Source of the DNA: an uncultured Lachnospiraceae bacterium
GTDB taxonomy: Bacteria; Bacillota_A; Clostridia; Lachnospirales; Lachnospiraceae
NCBI GenBank assembly: GCA_900553635.1
Contig: USDU01000011.1
Location: 1 to 22,833, forward strand
Length of the DNA stretch: 22,833 bases
Direction of reading: 5' to 3'
Part shown: positions 1 to 7,306 of the stretch, piece by piece
Numbering within the stretch: the first letter of the stretch is position 1
Layout: each line of letters opens with the position of its first letter
The notes under the pieces: model-generated
The model's input: only the letters and a program-made list of their open reading frames with translations
Told to the model about the DNA's origin: nothing
Database searches by the model: none
Position numbers and translations under genes: made by a program

Positions 1-693
1 CTGTACGGGGCCTGCTCGACCATAGGGGAGGCGCTGATGCTGGGAGCCATGACCGTACAGGGCGGTTATTCTGAGGCCGTTCTGGCGCTGACCTCCAGCC
101 ACTTCGGCAGTGCGGAGAAGCAGTTTCGGTTTCCGCTTGGGTACGGCGGCCAGCGTCCCTTATCGGCTACCTGGACCGTCACCGGCAGCGGAGCCTTTGT
201 ACTGTCCGGGAGTGGCGGACACGCGAAAATTACCGGAGCCACGCCGGGCAAGGTCATCGACTACGGCGTGAAGGATTCCATGAACATGGGAGCCTGCATG
301 GCTCCGGCGGCCTGCGATACCATCTGTGCGCATCTTGCGGACTTCGGGCGGAAGCCGGAGGACTACGACGCCATTGTAACCGGTGATCTGGGAAATGTGG
401 GGCAGAAGATTCTGATTGATTTGGCTGCCGAGCGGGGGTACGATATTTCCGCCCGGCATCAGGATTGCGGAATACTGATCTTCGATCCGGAGAAGCAGGA
501 CACCCACTCCGGCGGCAGCGGCTGCGCCTGCTCGGCGGTGACTTTGGCGGCGTATCTGCTGCCTAAAATTGAAAGCGGCGAGTGGAAGCGGATGCTTTTC
601 GTGCCCACCGGCGCGCTGCTTTCCACGGTCAGCTTTAATGAGGGGCAGAGCGTACCGGGCATCGCGCATGCGGTGGTGATAGAACATTGCTAG
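1..693 (+). CDS. spoVAD: Stage V sporulation protein AD (SpoVAD), 3' part
   Basis: The gene is open from base 1 in frame 1, so the true start lies outside the window; 230 codons are visible of a family length near 340. SpoVAD is a thiolase-fold protein of the SpoVA complex, which moves dipicolinic acid into the developing spore and releases it at germination. Visible family features are the GACST segment at the very beginning, the SSHF and QFRFPLGYGGQRP block, the WTVTGSGAF stretch, and the C-terminal GALLS...IAHAVVIE ending. The ATG at base 37 is internal, not the start. The gene is followed after 54 bases by spoVAE, which fits the usual spoVA gene order. Identity is confident; only the N-terminal third is missing. 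Confidence 0.95.
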   Translation: MYGACSTIGEALMLGAMTVQGGYSEAVLALTSSHFGSAEKQFRFPLGYGGQRPLSATWTVTGSGAFVLSGSGGHAKITGATPGKVIDYGVKDSMNMGACMAPAACDTICAHLADFGRKPEDYDAIVTGDLGNVGQKILIDLAAERGYDISARHQDCGILIFDPEKQDTHSGGSGCACSAVTLAAYLLPKIESGEWKRMLFVPTGALLSTVSFNEGQSVPGIAHAVVIEHC

Positions 694-747
694 AAGCAGC
701 GGGATATTCGAAAGCATACTCATATTTCGATTAAGGAGATGAATTTT

Positions 748-1104
748 ATGGACTACGTAAAAGCATTTCTTATCGGTGGCCTCATCTGCGCCCTGGTCCA
801 GATCCTGATGGAGAAGACGAAAATGATGCCGGGACGGATTATGGTACTGCTGGTCTGCACCGGCGCGGTACTGGGCGCTGTCGGCGTCTATGAACCCTTC
901 CAGAGGTTCGCGGGTGCAGGCGCTTCGGTTCCTCTGCTGGGCTTCGGCAACGTCCTCTGGAAGGGCGTCAAAGAGGCCGTGGATGCAGATGGATTTTTAG
1001 GAATCTTTAAAGGCGGCTTCAAAGCCAGCGCCGTGGGCATCAGCGCGGCCCTGGTATTCGGCTACCTGGCCAGTCTGATCTTTCAGCCGAAGATGAAGAA
1101 ATGA
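748..1104 (+). CDS. spoVAE: Stage V sporulation protein AE (SpoVAE)
   Basis: A small, very hydrophobic protein of 118 residues with about three or four membrane segments, part of the SpoVA dipicolinic acid channel in the spore inner membrane. Family hallmarks are the N-terminal FLIGGLICALVQ, the PGRIMVLLV segment, the YEPFQRFAGAGASVPLLGFG block, and the GISAALVFGYLASLIFQPK ending. I place the start at the ATG at 748, nine bases after the AAGGAG at 733-738; the ATG at 739 directly abuts that ribosome binding site and would add only three residues. The gene follows spoVAD in the same orientation and is probably cotranscribed with it. No strong terminator follows, only a weak bulged hairpin near 1110-1139. 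Confidence 0.93.
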   Translation: MDYVKAFLIGGLICALVQILMEKTKMMPGRIMVLLVCTGAVLGAVGVYEPFQRFAGAGASVPLLGFGNVLWKGVKEAVDADGFLGIFKGGFKASAVGISAALVFGYLASLIFQPKMKK

Positions 1105-1131
1105 AAGGGAAAGGGAAATAAACGTAATTTC

Positions 1132-1160
1132 TTGCCTTTTTCTGCGCAAACTGCTATACT
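1132..1160 (+). promoter_or_regulatory. Sigma-A promoter of the DegV gene
   Basis: TTGCCT at 1132-1137 and TATACT at 1155-1160 are separated by 17 bases, matching the vegetative promoter consensus. It lies 75 bases before the DegV start, between the sporulation operon and a presumably vegetative gene, so it explains separate expression. Confidence 0.7.
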
Positions 1161-1234
1161 TGTGATATTTGCAGTAAGAAAATCAGTATATGCAGTATTC
1201 TTAATAAAAGAAAGCACAGAAAGGGGCAGCCCAG

Positions 1235-2101
1235 GTGAAAAAGATAGCGGTTGTGACAGACAGCAACAGTGGCATTACGCAGGAAGAAGCACAGAAGATG
1301 GGAATTTATGTGTTGCCGATGCCTTTTACAATTGATGGAAATGAATATTTTGAAGGAATTAATCTGACACAGGAAGAGTTCTACGAGAAGCTGAAAGGAG
1401 ATGCGGATATCGCGACCTCCCAGCCGTCTCCCCACGCGATCCTGAAGCTTTGGGACGAGCTTCTAAAGGAGTATGACGAGATCGTACAGATTCCCATGTC
1501 CAGCGGACTGTCAGGCTCCTGCCAGACAGCGGCTGCCCTGGCGGCGGATTATGAAGATAAAGTATTTGTAGTCAATAATCACCGTATTTCCGTAACGCAG
1601 CGGCGTTCCGTGGATACGGCGTTGGAGCTGGTAAAGGTCGGAAAGGATGGACGGGAGATCAAAGAAATCCTGGAGAAAACCGGCATGGATGCCAGCATCT
1701 ATATCACGGTAGCCACATTAAAATACCTGAAAAAGGGCGGTCGTCTGACCCCGGCGGTGGCAGCTATCGGAACCATGCTCCGGTTGAAGCCGGTGCTGAC
1801 CATCCAGGGCGAAAAGCTGGACAGCTGCGCGAAAGCCCGCGCCATGCACCAGGCCAGGCAGCTGATGATCGATCACATCCGCGAGGACATTGAGACCCGT
1901 TTCGGCGGTGTAGAGGCCCATCGGGTTCATATGGATATTGCCCATACCAATAACGAGGCGGAAGCACTGAAATTCCGCGACGAGGTGGAGGCCGCATTCC
2001 CGGGATACGAGGTCGGGTTTATGGATCCGCTGTCCTTAAGCGTATCCTGCCACATCGGCGACGGCGCGCTGGCGCTGGCTATTACAGAAATTACAGAATA
2101 A
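1235..2101 (+). CDS. DegV family fatty-acid-binding protein
   Basis: A 288-residue cytoplasmic protein of the DegV family. Members bind a single fatty acid between two domains, and FakB proteins of this family present fatty acids to the kinase FakA for phospholipid synthesis. Visible motifs are the N-terminal IAVVTDSNSGI, the TSQPSP loop at residues 61-66, and SSGLSGS at residues 89-95, both of which line the lipid carboxylate site in solved members; the second half carries the usual LKYLKKGGRL and KPVLTI blocks. The start is a GTG at 1235, eight bases after AAGGGG at 1221-1226. It has its own promoter and a strong terminator, so it appears to be a single-gene unit. Which fatty acid it binds, and whether it pairs with a FakA, cannot be seen here. 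Confidence 0.92.
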   Translation: MKKIAVVTDSNSGITQEEAQKMGIYVLPMPFTIDGNEYFEGINLTQEEFYEKLKGDADIATSQPSPHAILKLWDELLKEYDEIVQIPMSSGLSGSCQTAAALAADYEDKVFVVNNHRISVTQRRSVDTALELVKVGKDGREIKEILEKTGMDASIYITVATLKYLKKGGRLTPAVAAIGTMLRLKPVLTIQGEKLDSCAKARAMHQARQLMIDHIREDIETRFGGVEAHRVHMDIAHTNNEAEALKFRDEVEAAFPGYEVGFMDPLSLSVSCHIGDGALALAITEITE

Positions 2102-2110
2102 AAGTATGTT

Positions 2111-2148
2111 ACACCCGGAGAAATGGCGAATTTCTCCGGGTGTTTTGC
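2111..2148 (+). terminator. Rho-independent terminator after the DegV gene
   Basis: A perfect 13-bp stem (2111-2123 with 2131-2143, arm ACACCCGGAGAAA) with a seven-base loop is followed by TTTTGCTT. It lies ten bases after the stop codon. Confidence 0.9.
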
Positions 2149-2149
2149 T

Positions 2150-2178
2150 TTGACAAGCATACAGCCCTGTGATACACT
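2150..2178 (+). promoter_or_regulatory. Sigma-A promoter with extended -10 for the TPR-AAA / MATE unit
   Basis: TTGACA at 2150-2155, a 17-base spacer, then TACACT at 2173-2178 preceded by TGA at 2170-2172, which forms an extended -10. The -35 is a perfect match. It sits directly behind the DegV terminator and 40 bases before the next start codon. Confidence 0.75.
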
Positions 2179-2218
2179 AAAGCTTAAGAATGTGCGGAAA
2201 TAACTGAGGTGAATATCG

Positions 2219-4678
2219 TTGGATAAATATGAATTTCAGATAAAGACAGAACAGTTGGAAAAGCAGCTGGACAGGAAAAATTATGAGACGGCGGCGAAGA
2301 TTGCGGACTCCATCGACTGGAGAAAGGTCCGCAATGTGGGCCTTTTGATGGAAGTGGCGGAAGCCTACGAATATACGGAACGTTATGAGGACTGTTATGA
2401 GATTTTGAATATTGCCTATGACTGTGCGCCCATTGGTCGTATGATTGTATACAAGATGGCGGAGGTCGCGGTCAGGATGGAAGATTACAATGAGGCGGTG
2501 GAGCTTTACAAGGAGTTCGTGAAGATTGCGCCCCATGATCTGGGCCGCTACGTGCTGAAATACAAGATTTACAAGGGCAGAGGCGCGGCGCTGGAGGATC
2601 AGATCGCGATTCTGGAGGAGTATAAGAGCCGGGAATATCAGGAGCAGTGGGCTTACGAGCTGGCGGAGCTTTATTATCAGGACGGGCAGCTTTCCAAGTG
2701 TGTGGAGGAGTGCGACGACCTGATTCTGTGGTTCAGCGAGGGCGAGTATGTGCGCAAGGCCATGGAGCTGAAGATGAAGATCCAGCCGCTGACCGCGTCC
2801 CAGGAAGAGAAGTACCGCCAGATGGTGGGTGAGGAGCGGGCAAAGGATATTGAGATCAAGACGGTCAATATGGAGGACAAGTTCAATACCGTGAACCTGC
2901 AGGCGGCGCTGGCAGCAGGCGTGCAGGATTATATCGAGGAAGAGAAGCATCAGGAGGAGCAAGCGGAGGAGCTGACGCCGGAGGAGCCGAAAGCGGAAGC
3001 ACCGCAGGCAGACGCAGCTCCGGAAGAAGCCCCGGAGGTGCGGGAGGCACAGCAGTTTGAGGATCTGGATCCGGATAAGCTTCTGCGGGAGAAGAAAGAG
3101 CCTTCAGAGCCTGTCAGGCCTTCGGGATTTCTGGGACAGACGGATACCGGACAGATTACCTTCGATCCGGATGAAAGCGTTGTAGAAAAGCAGATTACTG
3201 GTCAGATGAGTATCAAGGATGTGCTGAACACCTGGGAGGAGAAGAAACGTGAGACCGAGGCAGCCATCGCCGAGGCAGCGAAGCGTGATGAAGCACGGAA
3301 AAAAGAGCGGGAGCGCCTGCGTGCCACCGGACAGCTTCCGGATTTGAATATCGAAGTAAAGCAGACTGTGCCGGAAGAGGTACTACGTCTGATTGAGGAG
3401 ATCGAGGGGCGGTATCCCTATAAGGTGCATGTGGATCCCATTGAGCGGAGCGCCGCGCCGCGGCAGACTGTGCCGGAAGCAAAGGCAGCAGCGGAGCCAA
3501 AGCCGGAAGTAACCGTTGTGGAGAAAGCTGAGCCGGAGAAACCGGTGGAAACGGAAAAAGAGCCGCAGGAGATTCTGGAGATTCTGGAGGCACTGTCAGA
3601 AGCTGAAACTGAGGAGAAATCCGAGGGATCTGTCGAGACAGTGAAAGAGCCGCAGGAGATCCTGGAGATTCTGGAAGCGCCGTCAGAGGCGGATACAAAA
3701 AATGAGCAGACGGGAACAATAGCAGAAGCCCCCATGACTGAAACAGGGGAGACAGAGCCGGAGGAGCAGCCGCAGACGGAAGAGGAGACAGAAACTCCGA
3801 CAGCAGAAGCAGAGCCGGAGCCGCAGACCGAAGAGCCGGAACCGGTAGAAGCTGAGTCCGTCTCCCCCATGCTGGACGACCTGGAAAAGGATCTGGAAGA
3901 GACCGTAGCGACCCTGCCTTCCGGCCAGCTTTCCGAGGAGCAGAAGAAGCTGTTTGCGTATTTCACATCCGTGCGTGGCATGAACCAGCAGCTGGCGGCG
4001 CTTCTGGAAGAAGATCGCATGCGCAAGGAGCGCCGGGAGGATTCCCTTCTGGGCAATATCGTTATTACCGGTGAGAGTGGTAACGGCAAGACCACGTTGG
4101 CAGCCGATATCGTAAAGGCCCTGCAGAAGCAGCGCCGCATTAAGGGCGCGAAGATGGCCAAGGTTCCGGCTGACAATCTGAACGGCAAGAATGTATCCGG
4201 CGTCATCCAGAAGCTGGGCGGCGGAGCATTGCTGATCGAAAAGGCAGGCGCGCTGAGGACCGAGACAGCCGTACAGCTGTCCCATGCCATGACCCGCAGG
4301 ACCGGCGGCCTTCTGGTTATTCTGGAGGATGAAAAGGATGAGATCCGTAAGCTGTTCATCCGCTGCGAGAGCCTGGGCGCCAAGTTCACCCGCACCATTG
4401 ACATCCCGGTATTTACCAACAAAGAGCTGGTAGCCTTTGGCGAGTCCTACGCGCTGGAGCAGGAATGCGTTCTGGACGAGATGGCCGTGCTGGCCCTCTA
4501 CAACCGGATTGGCAACAATCAGACCAGCGATCATCTGGTCAACGTGGCCGAGGTCAAGGAGATGGTAGATGAAGCTATTGACCGGGGCGGTAAGAAAGGA
4601 CTTTTTGGCAAGGTGAAGAAGAGCAGACTGGATGAGTTTGGTCATACCATTTTGTTGGAAAAGGATTTTGAGATTTAA
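2219..4678 (+). CDS. TPR protein with acidic linker and CbxX-like AAA ATPase domain, unknown role
   Basis: An 819-residue cytoplasmic protein. I do not recognise an established function. Residues 1 to about 205 are helical and TPR-like (for example the VAEAYEYTERYEDCYEIL repeat type). Residues about 240-550 are rich in Glu, Pro and Ala and look disordered; they include a 29-residue tandem repeat in which KEPQEILEILEA occurs at 447-458 and 476-487. Residues about 575-790 resemble the CbxX/CfqX (SpoVK) AAA family: Walker A GESGNGKTT at 618-626, a Walker B-like ALLIEKAG around residue 674, and an LVILEDEKDEI...KFTRTIDIP block like the sensor and arginine-finger region. The Walker B acidic pair normally reads DE but is EK here, so ATP hydrolysis may be lost. 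The start is TTG at 2219, seven bases after GAGGTG. The MATE gene follows by one base, suggesting translational coupling. Confidence 0.8.
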   Translation: MDKYEFQIKTEQLEKQLDRKNYETAAKIADSIDWRKVRNVGLLMEVAEAYEYTERYEDCYEILNIAYDCAPIGRMIVYKMAEVAVRMEDYNEAVELYKEFVKIAPHDLGRYVLKYKIYKGRGAALEDQIAILEEYKSREYQEQWAYELAELYYQDGQLSKCVEECDDLILWFSEGEYVRKAMELKMKIQPLTASQEEKYRQMVGEERAKDIEIKTVNMEDKFNTVNLQAALAAGVQDYIEEEKHQEEQAEELTPEEPKAEAPQADAAPEEAPEVREAQQFEDLDPDKLLREKKEPSEPVRPSGFLGQTDTGQITFDPDESVVEKQITGQMSIKDVLNTWEEKKRETEAAIAEAAKRDEARKKERERLRATGQLPDLNIEVKQTVPEEVLRLIEEIEGRYPYKVHVDPIERSAAPRQTVPEAKAAAEPKPEVTVVEKAEPEKPVETEKEPQEILEILEALSEAETEEKSEGSVETVKEPQEILEILEAPSEADTKNEQTGTIAEAPMTETGETEPEEQPQTEEETETPTAEAEPEPQTEEPEPVEAESVSPMLDDLEKDLEETVATLPSGQLSEEQKKLFAYFTSVRGMNQQLAALLEEDRMRKERREDSLLGNIVITGESGNGKTTLAADIVKALQKQRRIKGAKMAKVPADNLNGKNVSGVIQKLGGGALLIEKAGALRTETAVQLSHAMTRRTGGLLVILEDEKDEIRKLFIRCESLGAKFTRTIDIPVFTNKELVAFGESYALEQECVLDEMAVLALYNRIGNNQTSDHLVNVAEVKEMVDEAIDRGGKKGLFGKVKKSRLDEFGHTILLEKDFEI
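3557..3694 (+). repeat. In-frame tandem repeat within the TPR-AAA gene
   Basis: Two copies of an 87-base unit starting at 3557 and 3644 both encode KEPQEILEILEA followed by an acidic tail. The DNA differs only at scattered positions in the shared core, so the duplication is recognisable at both DNA and protein level. It lengthens the acidic linker. Confidence 0.8.
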
Positions 4679-4679
4679 A

Positions 4680-6047
4680 ATGAGACATACAAATGATTTG
4701 GGAAAGGATCCGATATTCCCGCTGGTGTTGCGGCTTGCGATTCCCACCATGCTGGCACAGTTTGTAAGCGTCCTGTATTCCATCGTGGATCGAATGTACA
4801 TCGGCGCAGGCGTGGGAAGTCTGGCATTGGCCGGAGTGGGCGTCTGCGCGCCGATTGTTACGCTTCTTTCCTCCTTCGCGTCCCTGATCGGCCTGGGCGG
4901 TTCACCGATTATGGCCATGAGGATGGGAGCGGGGGATAAGCGGGAGGCCCAGAAGATTCTGAATAACAGCTTTTTTATGCTGCTGGTGACGTCAGTGCTT
5001 CTGACCATTGGTTTTCTGGCCCTAAAAGAAAAATTTCTGATGTGGTTTGGCGCGAGTCAGGCCACATTTCCTTATGCGAATACCTATGTGACCATCTATA
5101 CGTTAGGAACCGTATTTGCGTTGTTATCCACGGGCATGAACAGCTTTCTGATTGCCCAGGGCTTTTCCGGCCTGGGTATGGTGACCGTCATGCTGGGAGC
5201 CGTGCTCAATATTGTTCTGGATCCGGTCTTTATCTTCGGCTTTCATATGGGAGTGGCCGGCGCGGCTGTTGCGACAGTTTTGTCCCAGCTTGCTTCCGCC
5301 GTCTTTGTGCTGGTGAGCCTGCGGGGAAAAAGAATGCCCATAAGACTTGGATGGGGCGGCTTTGCCAAACAGACGATGCGGAAAATCATAAGCTTCGGAT
5401 TTTCTCCGTTTTTGATTATCGCCAGCGACAGTATCCTGCTGATTGTGCTGAATACGGTGCTGCAGCGCTACGGAGGTCCGGGCGAGGGCGATATTCTGGT
5501 TACTTGCGCCACCATTGTGCAGAGCTACCTTCTGCTCATTACCATGCCCATGAGCGGCATTACCCTGGGCAGTCAGCCGGTGGTCAGCTTTAATTATGGC
5601 AGGGGTGATGCGGGACGGATTCGAAAAGCCATTTGGTGCATCACCGGACTCTGCGTGCTCTTCTGCAGCCTGATGATGGTGTTTACTTACACCCTGTCGC
5701 CCTTTTATGTGGGAATGTTTACGAAGGACGCGGCGATCCGCCTGCGCTCTGTGCGTTATATCAAGATAATTACAGCTATGATTGTGCCCCTGGCGGTACA
5801 GTATCCGCTGGTGGACGAGACGACGGCGCTGGGGTACGTGAAGCGGGCGCTGTTCTGTTCCGCTTTCCGGAAGCTGATTTATTTTTCCGGACTGCTTTTA
5901 CTTCCCAGGCTGGTATCCGCAGAGGCGGCCTTTTTCTCAGAGCCCATTGCGGATATTCTGGCCGCCACCATGACGACGGTTCTGTTTTTAAAAACCTTCC
6001 CGGGGATTGTGAGGGAAACAGAAATGAGACCTGAATTTAAAGAATAG
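4680..6047 (+). CDS. MATE family multidrug/Na+ (or H+) antiporter
   Basis: A 455-residue integral membrane protein with roughly twelve hydrophobic segments in two similar halves, the usual length and layout of MATE transporters, which export cationic drugs or metabolites using a Na+ or H+ gradient. Family features include the N-terminal LRLAIPTMLAQFVSVLYSIVDRMYIG, the LIGLGGSPIMAMRMGAGD loop, the LNIVLDPVFIFGFHMGVAGAAVATVLSQ segment, and SQPVVSFNYGRGDAGRIRKA in the second half. I chose the ATG at 4680, one base after the stop of the TPR-AAA gene; an earlier in-frame ATG at 4632 would overlap that gene by 47 bases. The ribosome binding site is poor (AAAGGA at 4659-4664, about 15 bases away), which suggests translation is coupled to the upstream gene. 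Substrate cannot be predicted. Confidence 0.9.
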   Translation: MRHTNDLGKDPIFPLVLRLAIPTMLAQFVSVLYSIVDRMYIGAGVGSLALAGVGVCAPIVTLLSSFASLIGLGGSPIMAMRMGAGDKREAQKILNNSFFMLLVTSVLLTIGFLALKEKFLMWFGASQATFPYANTYVTIYTLGTVFALLSTGMNSFLIAQGFSGLGMVTVMLGAVLNIVLDPVFIFGFHMGVAGAAVATVLSQLASAVFVLVSLRGKRMPIRLGWGGFAKQTMRKIISFGFSPFLIIASDSILLIVLNTVLQRYGGPGEGDILVTCATIVQSYLLLITMPMSGITLGSQPVVSFNYGRGDAGRIRKAIWCITGLCVLFCSLMMVFTYTLSPFYVGMFTKDAAIRLRSVRYIKIITAMIVPLAVQYPLVDETTALGYVKRALFCSAFRKLIYFSGLLLLPRLVSAEAAFFSEPIADILAATMTTVLFLKTFPGIVRETEMRPEFKE

Positions 6048-6100
6048 AGTGTTCATACAGTGGTCAATAGCGTAAAGAACAGATGAATAATGTGCAAAAA

Positions 6101-6143
6101 AAGTCTGATGTGTGGAAAACAGGTTACACATCGGATTTTTTTT
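6101..6143 (+). terminator. Rho-independent terminator after the MATE gene
   Basis: The arm GTCTGATGTGT at 6103-6113 pairs with ACACATCGGAT at 6126-6136, with two G-U pairs and a 12-base loop. It is preceded by an A run and followed by eight T residues. It separates the MATE unit from the PTS operon. Confidence 0.8.
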
Positions 6144-6160
6144 GTGTAATTTTTTATACT
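6132..6160 (+). promoter_or_regulatory. Possible activator-dependent promoter of the PTS/deglycase operon
   Basis: TATACT at 6155-6160 is a good -10, but the position 17 bases upstream (6132-6137, CGGATT) is not a -35 and lies inside the terminator. A good -10 without a -35 suits a promoter that needs an activator. No sigma-54 -24/-12 element (GG, ten bases, GC) was found by eye between 6048 and 6218. Confidence 0.3.
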
Positions 6161-6218
6161 TATCTTACCGAACAGGAAATATCAGAAAATGATTTAACAA
6201 AAGAAAGAGGAGGTTCAT

Positions 6219-7238
6219 ATGTACAATTTTGACGTGGAAGATTATATGCTGCAGGGGCGGAAGGCTGTGGCTAGCAGAAATGACTGTGAGGTAATGGCAG
6301 AAACATTACATAAGAGAGGTTATTCCAACATTGTATTGATGGGTGTGGGAGGCACAACTGCAAAATTTATGTCTCTTCAGAAGATGATAGATGACTATTC
6401 AGATGTGGAAACCCTGATTGTGCCTGCAGGTGAGATACTGGCATCAGGAGGAAGCCGAAGACTGACAAAGAATTCTTTGGTTATAACCGGAAGCAAATCC
6501 GGAGATACAAAAGAAGTGGTAGAAGCTGTCAAGAAGCTGAAGGAGGCAGGAATTGAGACCTGTTCTATTACAGGAAACGCAGATACGCCGCTTGCTCAGG
6601 TATCCACTTATAATGTGTACTGTGACGCGAAAAATCTCGTAAATATGTATCTGCCGTTTTACTATTTCCTGTTTAAATTGTTGGAACTGAGAGGAGATTT
6701 TCCGGACTATCAGGAGTTTGCAGATGAGATTGACACGAATCTACACAGATTCCTGGTAAAAACAGCAGAGGAGTTTGATCCGAGAGCAAAGGAATGGGCG
6801 CATAGATATCATAAGGAACCGTATCAGGTCTGGGTAGGATCTGGAGAGGTCTGGGGAGATGTGTATATGTTTACCATGTGCGTACTGGAAGAAATGCAGT
6901 GGATTCCGACAAAGTGTGTGACATCTCCGGAATTTTTCCATGGCACACTGGAACTTTATGATGAGGATACCCTGTTTGTGTTGGTAAAGGGGACAGGCAA
7001 GTACAGAATGCTGGATGAAAGGGTGGAAAAATTTCTGAAGAAAGTAGAAGGCAAGCATATCGTTTTGGATCTTGCAGATTTCAGTTTAAAGGAAAGTGGA
7101 ATAAAAGAAAAATATTCCCCGCTGGTAGACGCACTCATTATGGAAACAGTGACCACAAACAGACTGGCTGCCTGGATGGAATATTATACCGGACATAATG
7201 CAAACTTCCGCAGATATTATAGGCAGTTTGAATACTAA
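6219..7238 (+). CDS. SIS-domain sugar-phosphate deglycase, FrlB/GfrF-like
   Basis: A 339-residue cytoplasmic protein with two SIS (sugar isomerase) folds. It resembles fructoselysine-6-phosphate deglycase FrlB, which splits fructoselysine-6-phosphate into glucose-6-phosphate and lysine. Evidence: the first SIS loop ITGSKSGDT around residues 89-97, the EFFHG motif at 238-242 (the E-F-x-H-G signature shared with FrlB and the GlmS isomerase domain), and a C-terminal NANFRRYYRQFEY that parallels the RRYY...EY ending of E. coli FrlB. The start is backed by AGGAGG at 6208-6213. It opens a seven-gene operon ending in a mannose-family PTS, so the likely substrate is a 6-phosphorylated Amadori compound delivered by that PTS. 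Another aminosugar phosphate (isomerase or deaminase activity) is possible. The family call is firm; the substrate is inference. Confidence 0.82.
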   Translation: MYNFDVEDYMLQGRKAVASRNDCEVMAETLHKRGYSNIVLMGVGGTTAKFMSLQKMIDDYSDVETLIVPAGEILASGGSRRLTKNSLVITGSKSGDTKEVVEAVKKLKEAGIETCSITGNADTPLAQVSTYNVYCDAKNLVNMYLPFYYFLFKLLELRGDFPDYQEFADEIDTNLHRFLVKTAEEFDPRAKEWAHRYHKEPYQVWVGSGEVWGDVYMFTMCVLEEMQWIPTKCVTSPEFFHGTLELYDEDTLFVLVKGTGKYRMLDERVEKFLKKVEGKHIVLDLADFSLKESGIKEKYSPLVDALIMETVTTNRLAAWMEYYTGHNANFRRYYRQFEY

Positions 7239-7306
7239 AAAAAGTATGTTATATTTTTCATAGAAATCCGGTAGATAATGGTAATGCTTGAAAAAGGGAG
7301 AACGCT

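Noticed and set aside
1109..1141. Possible terminator after spoVAE
   Set aside because: AAAGG-GAAAT can pair with ATTTC-TTG-CCTTT, but the stem is AT-rich with a three-base bulge and overlaps the DegV promoter -35. Too weak to call.
3683..5008. Long open frame on the minus strand across the TPR-AAA and MATE genes
   Set aside because: It lies opposite two well-supported plus-strand genes, has low-complexity Leu/Arg/Gln-rich translation and no ribosome binding site or family motifs. It mirrors the Glu-rich coding strand.
6048..6218. Sigma-54 (-24/-12) promoter before the PTS operon
   Set aside because: Every GG in the interval was checked for GC ten bases downstream; none fits. The LevR-like family would predict one, and its absence is reported as part of a finding.
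7239..7306. Separate promoter or terminator between the first SIS gene and the regulator
   Set aside because: The 68-base gap is AT-rich but shows no stem with a T run and no convincing -35/-10 pair. The regulator is taken as part of the operon.
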